From assembly GCA_001969505.1 (NCBI GenBank), contig LSSK01000564.1, positions 1 to 22,665 on the forward strand: a stretch of 22,665 nt of DNA, in the 5' to 3' direction. The notes under the pieces are model-generated. The model saw only the letters and a list, made by a program, of their open reading frames with translations, had not been told where the DNA came from and did not search any database. How positions within the stretch are numbered: position 1 is the stretch's first letter; each line of letters begins with the position of its first letter. This document shows positions 1-8,211 of this stretch, in pieces. A program made the translations under genes and the position numbers. The stretch comes from Zancudomyces culisetae (Eukaryota > Kickxellomycota > Harpellomycetes > Harpellales > Legeriomycetaceae).

Positions 1-2726
1 CTACCCCTCCATCCCCCCCTTCCCGCTCCAACTGCACCTGCACCTGCACCTGCACCTGTAGATGTATCATGTATTAACGGATCAGCATCCATTTCACATA
101 AACTCTGCTGTGTCTCATCTAAACCATCACCAAACGCATTGACACTGCTGCTATTGGTACCATTCGTGGTGGAGTTGGTTCCTTTTGATTGGCCTACAAA
201 CCCAACAGCTCTAATCTCGGGTTCAAACAACTTGAGACACTGCAAAATCTCATCAACCGAATCCCTGAACTGGGTAAACACAATAATCTTGGTATCTCCA
301 CCGTTTTCGCCCTGTGGATTATTGTCACCTACAACCCTATTTTTATGGTCTGTCAAATGTGTTTTGATAACATTTGTCAGTGCTTCAAGTTTGGGGTGTG
401 CATATACTTTTCCCTCTTTTGGCAATTTATTGATTAGGCCTTTTAGAGTGCTGTTCATACCATATTCTTCTTTGAGGGTCAGGAAACTCGCGGGTGTTCC
501 AATATGATTTAATCTGCTGCCCACAATTAAAGCACAGCAGTCCTCCAATCGTCGAAACTCAACAGAGTCTACACAGTCTATCTTGCTTTTATTGCTAATG
601 TAAGCGTCTTGGGCCTGTTTCATTTGTTCCACCTCGGCTCTGAGTTCGTTTATCAGCCGGGTTGCCGAAGTAATGCTTTGAGTCAGCAACATCTGCATTG
701 CTTGAAGTAGCTTGATGGCCAGCATCGATTCGTTCCATACCATGCTGGATCTAGCCTTGTTCCGCGAGTTGGGGAGATGTGCCATCCATCGTTGGGTATG
801 CATCATAACATAATATGGAACGGTTCTTTTAACATCTTTTACCATTGCCATAACCCCAAGCTCCTGGCTGAGTTTGAGCATTGATCGCCTTGCCACCACC
901 TCCAACAAACCAACTATATCTTCGTACCAACCAGGTAGTGTCACATTAACTTCTTTTGTCGTTTTGCTATGCAAATACGGCAGCACCTCCAGACTCTGTT
1001 CAGTTCTAATATACGAGCCCGATAAGTGTAACCTGTCAATAACTGCCTGTGCCCCACCCACATCCACTCCCGGTGTTGCAGTCAATGCTATAACCCGAAA
1101 TGCACCTATCATTTTGCCTCCAACGCTTTGTTTCATGCTTTGCTTCCTAATTAGGTCGTCCATACACATACCATACGCATATCCTCCACGTGTTCTATGT
1201 GCTTCATCCACAACGAGCATGGTTATTCGATCGATATCTTTGGTTCCCAACACGCCAGTCTTCAGGTCATTTTGTACTGTCTGTGGTGTCGCAAATACCA
1301 CTCTTGCAGTTGCCCACTTCTCCTGCCTCTTTTTGGCTCCCATTGCTCCCGTCATTTCATATATCCCACTCTCAACTCTTAATACCTCTCCAGGAATCTG
1401 TTTCTTCTGCTTTTTTTGTTTACTCTGCCTTTCTACATTTTCCATACCAAGAGTAATATCACTCTTCTTTACTTGTTGTTGTAGCTCTTCGGTGTTAACT
1501 GCCGGCTGTTGCATCAGTAGCCACAGCATGGGTGCACATGCAGCCGCTTGTTGGGTTACCAATGGCCGGCTTGGTGCCATAAATATTATTAACCCGTTTG
1601 GAAACCACCGACTATAGTTGCCCATCATCACTACAGCTATGAATGTTTTTCCCACACCAGTAGGCAGCCCCACCAGTGTATTTTCCTTAATACAGTTTTT
1701 TACTGCTGCCACTTGATATCCTCTTGCTTCTTTTCCCTCGGGAATCGGATATAAATAGTTCAGTACATTTTTGCTATCATACACATGCCCCTCCTCTATC
1801 TCTCCATATTCATTGATCTCTGGAATTTCACCCATTTCCTCTGTCATTGATACTTTTGTACTGAATCTTCTGGTAGTGCCCAGGTTTACACCAGTCTTTC
1901 CTGCGGTGTTACTGGGGGTGTTAAGACTACTATTATTACTGGTATCAGTTCTGTCGAACATTGGGGCCTGTTGTATCTTTTTTCCTTCTAGGTTATTTTC
2001 TATTCCTTCCCAATCTATACTCTCACATATCTCTTCATACCCTTCAGAACTAATATCTATACTATCAACAACATTTTTTGCTCTATTTGCCTCTTTGCTT
2101 TCTCTGCTATTTTTGCCCTTGTCACTTTCTTTTGTATTTTGCACATTACTAGTTGCGTTGAACCTATTGAAAAATGCGGCCACGCTCTGTGTTTTAGCAG
2201 GTTGCGGTGAATTTATTTTAGTCTCGTTTGTTTTTACTCTTTTTGAAAAAAACCCACTTGTCACATCCTTACTAGTATTGCTGTAACCAGTATGGCTGTT
2301 TTTTGATCCCAAGATTCGGTTGTTTAGTGACGTTACTCCCTTCGCTCCATTTTCCTTGAATGTTCTTTCAGTTTCACCTCTGTATCCAATCCCGAAATTT
2401 GTTGCATTTGGATTTCTTTGTGTAGCTTCTATCTCTCTATTTTGCGCATTGATAGGGTGGACATTGGAATCATACACCCCGTTGTGCGAATTTATAGTTT
2501 GCGCATCAGTTTGTCGATACCAAGAGTTTTCAGATTTTGCAGTTCCATAATTTTGTCTACTAGCACCAAAATCCCCATTTCTACCCAACCCTTCACTAAG
2601 CTTTTCGACTTGGTTCGAATTTCTGAGGGAAGCATTTGCACTGCCTCCACCGCTATCTATTTTTTGGACCGCCTTTAAAATGTCGTCGTCGTCAATGTCA
2701 AACTCAATATCGCTTTCGTCGTCCAT
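1..2726 (-). CDS. MPH1: FANCM/MPH1-type ATP-dependent DNA helicase, 3' end cut by window edge
   Basis: A superfamily 2 3'-5' helicase of the FANCM/Mph1/Hef family, which remodels stalled replication forks and D-loops in the nucleus. One uninterrupted frame runs from the ATG at 2724-2726 (next in-frame stop upstream, no other ATG) to the window edge, giving 908 residues without introns. Residues 1 to about 330 are acidic, Asn/Ser-rich and probably disordered. The helicase core follows: Walker A GLPTGVGKT with Lys360, MAPSRPLVTQQ (motif Ia), DEAH at 507-510, ALTATPG at about 547-553, then the helical insert typical of the family and the start of domain 2 (IIVFTQFRDSVDEI). The order and wording match FANCM/Mph1 closely, particularly the DSVDEI and FVGQ boxes. 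Motifs V and VI lie outside the window. A TxxVxxFF motif at residues 179-186 could bind PCNA. Family assignment is secure; the C-terminus is unknown. Confidence 0.93.
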   Translation of the reverse strand, partial: MDDESDIEFDIDDDDILKAVQKIDSGGGSANASLRNSNQVEKLSEGLGRNGDFGASRQNYGTAKSENSWYRQTDAQTINSHNGVYDSNVHPINAQNREIEATQRNPNATNFGIGYRGETERTFKENGAKGVTSLNNRILGSKNSHTGYSNTSKDVTSGFFSKRVKTNETKINSPQPAKTQSVAAFFNRFNATSNVQNTKESDKGKNSRESKEANRAKNVVDSIDISSEGYEEICESIDWEGIENNLEGKKIQQAPMFDRTDTSNNSSLNTPSNTAGKTGVNLGTTRRFSTKVSMTEEMGEIPEINEYGEIEEGHVYDSKNVLNYLYPIPEGKEARGYQVAAVKNCIKENTLVGLPTGVGKTFIAVVMMGNYSRWFPNGLIIFMAPSRPLVTQQAAACAPMLWLLMQQPAVNTEELQQQVKKSDITLGMENVERQSKQKKQKKQIPGEVLRVESGIYEMTGAMGAKKRQEKWATARVVFATPQTVQNDLKTGVLGTKDIDRITMLVVDEAHRTRGGYAYGMCMDDLIRKQSMKQSVGGKMIGAFRVIALTATPGVDVGGAQAVIDRLHLSGSYIRTEQSLEVLPYLHSKTTKEVNVTLPGWYEDIVGLLEVVARRSMLKLSQELGVMAMVKDVKRTVPYYVMMHTQRWMAHLPNSRNKARSSMVWNESMLAIKLLQAMQMLLTQSITSATRLINELRAEVEQMKQAQDAYISNKSKIDCVDSVEFRRLEDCCALIVGSRLNHIGTPASFLTLKEEYGMNSTLKGLINKLPKEGKVYAHPKLEALTNVIKTHLTDHKNRVVGDNNPQGENGGDTKIIVFTQFRDSVDEILQCLKLFEPEIRAVGFVGQSKGTNSTTNGTNSSSVNAFGDGLDETQQSLCEMDADPLIHDTSTGAGAGAGAVGAGRGGWRG
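33..56. repeat. In-frame hexanucleotide repeat (TGCACC)4
   Basis: Four perfect TGCACC units. Read on the minus strand they encode alternating Gly-Ala inside the helicase gene, within a low-complexity insert in helicase domain 2. Being a multiple of three, changes in copy number would keep the frame. Confidence 0.9.
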
Positions 2727-3480
2727 ATCTTTTGATTCTGTATTCACATCAAGCCTTTTATTTGTTCTAAATCGAATCAAAGTTGTCTAATTCTAATACG
2801 AACCAGATAATACCCGCTCTTTGATGTCGACAAAATGTTTCATTTTATATAAAAGGAAGAACAACCCTATACTCTGGAATTTGTAAAATGTAGGCTTGTC
2901 TTCATGTGTAGGCAATCATGAAACTAATTCCCAATCCTAAATGTCAAAACTTTTGACACCAAACATAGAATAAGGCTAAACTGGATTAGTAGCCATTTCG
3001 TGCATCGTTTTTTGTTTTTTCATTTTCTCCACTGATTTAGTGGTAAATAGCCCAAACACAGAGCAAGGACTACTGAGCCACTCAGCGCTCAGAGTTTGCG
3101 TATTTTGGTAAAAAGCCAATTCCAAGCTCCCCCCCCCTTAAATCCAGCCTGTTCATTGGTTAGAATGGCTTAGAACACAGATTCGCCAAAGAATCAAAGG
3201 ATATCTCTTTAAAGTGAGAAGGTTTGTGTTTGCAAACTATTTAGCTTGATCTCTGTAGAAAACATTACTTTATTCCTGTTGATGTACTGTATGCATATTT
3301 ATTCGTTAATATGCAGTTAAAAAAAAAAACGAAGGAAGAGGGTGGGTGTAGGCGTGGGAGGGGGAGGTAACGGCAAGTTTGACAAATTATCTAAACTACA
3401 AAAGGTAGTAAACAGGTAAAATAATAACGTAACTTGTATGAAATAAGTCATGTTAATGAAACTAAGCAGGTAAATGACAT
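2727..3480. other. Intergenic region between hemE 3' end and helicase 5' end
   Basis: No gene seen. Both flanking genes are on the minus strand, so the right part should hold the hemE 3' UTR and polyadenylation site and the left part the helicase promoter. Visible elements are a run of nine C at about 3129-3137, an A-tract at 3319-3329 and a purine/G-rich stretch at 3340-3367. Confidence 0.6.
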
Positions 3481-4724
3481 TTAGACTTTGCTGTACTTGT
3501 GCACCGCCTCCAAAAATACTCTCAAGTGCTCAGGATCATGTCCTGGCATCATTCCATGCCCAAGATTGGCAATATGCTGGCACTTTTTAAACTTTTTACA
3601 CATAACCTCAACTCTGCGTGCAATAACCTCTGGTTCTGCAAACAAAACAGTGGGATCAAGATTGCCCTGGAGAACCAGAGTTCTACCCGTTGCCTTCATT
3701 TTTTCGCCCAGGCTATCTATAACCTTCTCAGGGTCTAGCGTCCAATCTATAGAAAGGGCTGTATACTCTGTATCCAACGCCATGGCCTCTAGTTCAGGCT
3801 CGTGCAGTCCCTTTGGGAATGCAACTGTTGGGATTTCGGGATATGCATTTTTGAGCTCTTTCGCTATTCTTTTCATGTAAGGAAAGCTAAACTCCATAAA
3901 GTCTTCTGGTGAGAGAACCCCAGCCCATGAATCGAACACTTGTACCAATTGTGCACCTGCTCTAACTTGACCCTTCAAAAATTCTATCGAGACTGTGGTA
4001 ATTCTGTCCAAGAGCTCGTGTGACTCTTTTGGATATAGGTACAACCATTTCTTTGAGCGCTCAAATGTCTTGCTACCTCCACCTTCAACCATATACGCCA
4101 TCAAAGTCCATGGAGCACCTATAAAGCCAAATAGCGGCGCCTGGCCATCGAGAAGTTTCCGTGTGAGCGTGATGGCTTCATATACGTACCCAAGCTTATC
4201 ATCCACGTTGTACCCTGATTCCATATCGACAAGTCGCGCCATATCTTTAGGAGTATCTAAAGGCTCAGGGAAGTGTGGTCCCTTTCCCTTGATCATTTGT
4301 ACTTCCAATCCCATTGCCTGAGGAACAACAAGGATATCGCTAAAAATAATTGATGCATCGAGTAACCCGTTATATCTCCTCATTGGCTGAAGGGTAACTT
4401 CCGCTGCTAGCTCCGGGGTCCTACAAACCTTGAAAAATTCATTCATGGTCCTCATCTCCCTAAATTCTTAGTTAGTTATGACCAGTAAAAAAATTAGCGC
4501 TTTGAATTATAGTCTCTATCATTTTGTTTCTTGTACATTTCTCAATTTTAGAGTCACATTGAGAACCCACAAAAAAATATTCATATGTATGGCTGCTAGT
4601 ATTTACCTGGTAGGTAGCGACCCGCTTGTCTCATACACCAAACAGGAGCTCTCTCGGTATTTTCTCCTTTAAGCACCCTCAAGATCAGATCGTTCTTCAA
4701 GGCTGGAAAAGTAATTGTTGACAT
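3481..4724 (-). CDS. hemE: Uroporphyrinogen decarboxylase, two exons
   Basis: Catalyses the fifth step of heme synthesis, removing four carboxyl groups from uroporphyrinogen III to give coproporphyrinogen III; cytosolic. Exon 1 is 4607-4724 and exon 2 is 3481-4466, giving 367 residues, the normal family length. The first in-frame ATG (4722-4724) gives a start that fits the family. The substrate-binding [12 protein letters not shown] spans the junction (Arg32, Arg36), the key aspartate is in IIFSDIL (Asp83), and the C-terminal NLGHG histidine is His343. The intron (4467-4606, 140 nt) starts GTAAAT and ends AACTAACTAAG; only this acceptor restores the conserved PEFRE, since using the next AG (TTTAG) shifts frame. 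It is transcribed divergently from gatB. All expected active-site positions are present. Confidence 0.97.
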
Positions 4725-5642
4725 TGTTTCTTGTATATCTAATCGGAATATATGTGGCTGTAAAGTATGAAATCGGTAAAATAGTCTGTTCAACTTTAAA
4801 GCGGTTGATTAGTAGAGTCTTTTTTTTGTGGTAGTGATGGTTATTCCTTTATAAAGATGAGTTTGGCAAATATTTTCTAAGATACAAGATGAAACATACG
4901 CAAAAGCGGAAGAAAAATGAGATGAGTGGACGAGTGGATGAGCGGAGGAGTTGATGGGATGTTTTTTTTCCCAAGGTATTTGCTGGTATTGTGAATTTCA
5001 ACTTTTTTGGTGCTCCAACTTCCATATGCAATCCTGCTTTTTCCTTTTTCATATTTCAATTTAGGAAAATGGGTTGGTGATTCGAATCATTATTGACTGA
5101 ATTATCTTATCTTGGATGTAATTTGTGGTTCGGAGAAATCGAATAAGGATTGGCTTTTAGACCAGCTGTGATTGTGAAATTAGTTTCTTTTTTGTTCTCG
5201 CATTGATTTTTAGTAGGGGTTGAATTAACTTGAGCAGCCTTAGTTGGCATGTTTGTGCTTTGGTACTTGATGTCTACTACTGCCATCAATCAAGTGTAGT
5301 TACAGGATCTTTTATCCCTGAATCTCAGCTAAAAGCACATGGATTCAATTGGAGCTTAAAGGCGGAAACTCTGAGCCCAGGATCTCCAAATCTTGTCCTC
5401 AGTTCGTTTTTCTTGCTGAAAATTAGTGCTTTAAGGGTGCAAGTCTTGGTTCACTTTGAACCAATGGTGTTAATTGAAAAAGGCGGATCTTGATAATTTT
5501 TTTTATCAACATCAATCTGTTTGGTTTAGGTAACTAAAACAGTTGCAAACATCCAAAACGAATAAATGATATCTGTTCCTGATTTTGAGAGTACTTGCTT
5601 TAGCATATAACCAATTCAACAGAGAACAAACACAATAATAAA
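4725..5642. other. Divergent promoter region between hemE and gatB
   Basis: A 918-bp stretch between two divergently transcribed housekeeping genes. Short open frames occur on both strands (for example 5107-5289 minus, 5230-5493 plus), but the plus one starts with TTG, neither shows a recognisable domain, and they overlap each other. I see no RNA gene. It probably contains both promoters and 5' UTRs. Confidence 0.6.
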
Positions 5643-7954
5643 ATGAGACCGTATAGGCCACGGAGAGTCAAACCGTTTTTTCACCTTCTCGCTAGAAACT
5701 ACACGCTCGAAGCCGAGAACGCAGATATAACTAGCAAATACATACCAGTTATTGGGTTGGAAATTCATGCACAAATTCACTGTAAAAATAAACTATTCTC
5801 AAGTAAGTACTTTAACTCACTAGTAACTAGCAGTAAAATAGCACCTGTACTGGAGCTTATAGTGCAAGGTATACACATGTACATATATCTTATTTATTTA
5901 TTTTTTAGCCATACTAACGGACTCTATATTTTAAAGGTGCTAATACCGAATGGGACCAAAGCGAGAACAGCCAAATAAAGCCTCTCGATCTGGCGATTCC
6001 AGGAGCTTTACCTGTAAATTCATACATTTAATATGCCTTTACAGTATACACCATATAATACATGTGAGATGTGTTGAAATTAAATACTAACTGATCGGAT
6101 CAAACCATAGGTTTTGAATAAGGAGGCCTTGAAAAAATCGGCAAAAACGGTGCTTGCATTGAATGGAACTGTTCAAAAAGTTTCATTTTTTGAAAGGAAA
6201 CACTATTTTTATCACGATCAACCCCTTGGTTATCAAATTACTCAACAACGAGGTAACAGAACTGTTTATTAAATAAGCACATATATTTTGAACATCTACA
6301 GAAAGATGACTGTATTTACTTGTTTTTATTAGCGCCCATCGGAAGAGGGGGATACGTGAACATTTATCCCGATACAAAAACGTATGAACCACGTAGCATT
6401 AGAATCCACCAGATACAAATCGAACAGGTAACACAGCAATTTTATATTTTATATTTTGTATGCACAATTGATACAGCTAGGCTTGGAAAAAATTTTGTGG
6501 ATATGATTTATTATTTGGATTATAATTTGTATAATATGGTATAAACATCAATATATATGTCAACAGGATACTGCAAAGACAATAAACGATGCAGTTGAAG
6601 GCTGTGGGCTAATAGACTATAATAGATCGGGTGTAGGTTTAATGGAAATAATCACAAAGCCAGACATCAGGTACAGTTTACTCTATCTTTTTCTTTGCTT
6701 GGTGTGGTCGAATTTACTACCTGTCATAAAAAAAGGGGGAAAAAGTTGCTTAAAGTTAGTGCCCTAAATAGGAATTCAAAAGAGGCTGGGCTTTTTTTAA
6801 AAAACATCATACAGCTCTTGCAACTGGTTGGTGGATCAAAGGCGCTGATGGAAGAGGGATCCCTAAGGTGTGATGTTAATATTTCTATTGTCCCACAGTT
6901 AGATATGGCAGAAATGCAATCCCACGAGCGCGAGAAATATTTGACATCAGGTACTCGATGTGAAATAAAGAATTTGAATTCTATCAAATCGGTAGTTGGA
7001 GCAATAGATCACGAAATAGAACGGCAGGCGCAAATTCTGAAAGATGGTATGAAAGTGACTCAAGAAACTAGAAACTACGATATTTACACCAGGACAACGA
7101 AAATGAGCAGGAATAAAGAAGCTGCCCCCGACTACAGGTACGCTTTCTGGCTTTGATAATTTACCAGAATATGTTCTTACGGCGTTGATTGTCTTTTCAG
7201 GGATGGTAACAAAAGATAATATATATTCAAATAATAGATTTATTCGAGATGCCAATATCCCACGAGTTGTACTATCTGATGGCTGGGTACGTAGCATACG
7301 CAATGAAATTCCTGAACTGCCTGATGCGATCCGTAGCCGGCTAACGACCCAGTACGGTCTCACACATCACGATGTGGATGTGTTATTTGTAGAAGCCGAG
7401 AGTGTGAAGTTCTTTGATAAAATACTGGAGTACGATGTGAAGCCCAGAGACGCAATTAAATGGTAAAGTCTGCATATTTTTCTTGTACTCTATTTTTTGT
7501 TTGTTTGATGAATCACTCACGCTTGTTTGTGTCTAAAATGTGTGTATAAAGGATTACTGGCGAACTATTTGGCCTGGTAAAGCTACAAAAGCTTTGCTTT
7601 TCTGAACCGCTTCCAATAACGCCCGAAGGACTATCTGAGATTATACATGCCATAACTGCCTCTAAAATCACTACAAACATGGGGAAAAACATATTGGCTG
7701 AAATATTTCGTGGTGATAATAGAGCACCCTTAGAGATTGCAAAGGCCAAAAATTGGGTTGTCGAAGCTGACGAGGCACATTTAGCCTCCCTGTGCAACCA
7801 GGTAGTTCTTGAACACCCTGTTGAAGTCAAAAGATTCCGTGAAACAAACAACAAGAAGGTTCTAGGGTTTCTTATCAGCCAGGCAATTAAAAAATCCAAC
7901 GGCACTGCAAAACCTCAGCTTTTATCTGCAATTTTAGGCAAAATGTTGAAATAG
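5643..7954 (+). CDS. PET112: Mitochondrial Glu-tRNA(Gln) amidotransferase subunit B, eight exons
   Basis: GatB/Pet112, the tRNA-binding and transamidation subunit of the GatCAB/GatFAB complex that converts Glu-tRNA(Gln) to Gln-tRNA(Gln) in mitochondria. Exons: 5643-5802, 5937-6013, 6111-6252, 6333-6427, 6567-6670, 6772-7137, 7238-7462, 7552-7954; 1572 nt, 523 residues, all junctions in phase. The N-terminus ([20 protein letters not shown]) is Arg-rich and lacks acids, as expected of a mitochondrial presequence. Landmarks: VIGLEIHAQ near residue 40, [15 protein letters not shown], the family signature [17 protein letters not shown] (175-191), [10 protein letters not shown] (220-229), [11 protein letters not shown], and a C-terminal tail domain. 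Donors are GTAAGT/GTAAAT/GTAACA/GTACAG/GTACGC/GTAAAG; introns 1 and 2 carry TACTAAC. In intron 6 an earlier TTTCAG (to 7200) would give a premature stop, so the later AATAATAG (to 7237) is used. Confidence 0.95.
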
Positions 7955-8211
7955 CAGGCCTTCTTGCATGCTAATAGGTGATTTTAAAGCACTTTCTGTG
8001 AGGATTCTTTTCATCCAAGCGAGCTACTGGAATTTCAAATAACTATAACGTGTTTCTATTGTAACTATTGATCTTTGTATAAGATTGCAACATTTTGTCA
8101 CAAAAATCGGGTATTGATTTAACAAATCTATAAACAAAAACAGTCAAGAAAGATTAATTCGACTAAAAAGTAAAACGTAAATGGTAAAAAGACAAACTTA
8201 GAAAAGTAGTT

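Noticed and set aside
2600-2622. GGTTCGAAT resembling a tRNA B box
   Set aside because: It lies inside the helicase coding frame and no A box or cloverleaf can be built around it. Other TTCGAA sites (5090, 13892) also fail.
139-2678. Many plus-strand ORFs (for example 874-1617, 247 codons, and 1771-2286)
   Set aside because: They are antisense shadows of the uninterrupted FANCM/MPH1 frame, which carries all conserved helicase motifs.
5230-5493. 87-codon plus-strand ORF between hemE and gatB
   Set aside because: Starts with TTG, no domain, overlaps another frame on the opposite strand and lies in a divergent promoter region.
6947-7363. 138-codon minus-strand ORF over gatB
   Set aside because: Antisense shadow of gatB exons 6 and 7, which contain conserved GatB motifs.
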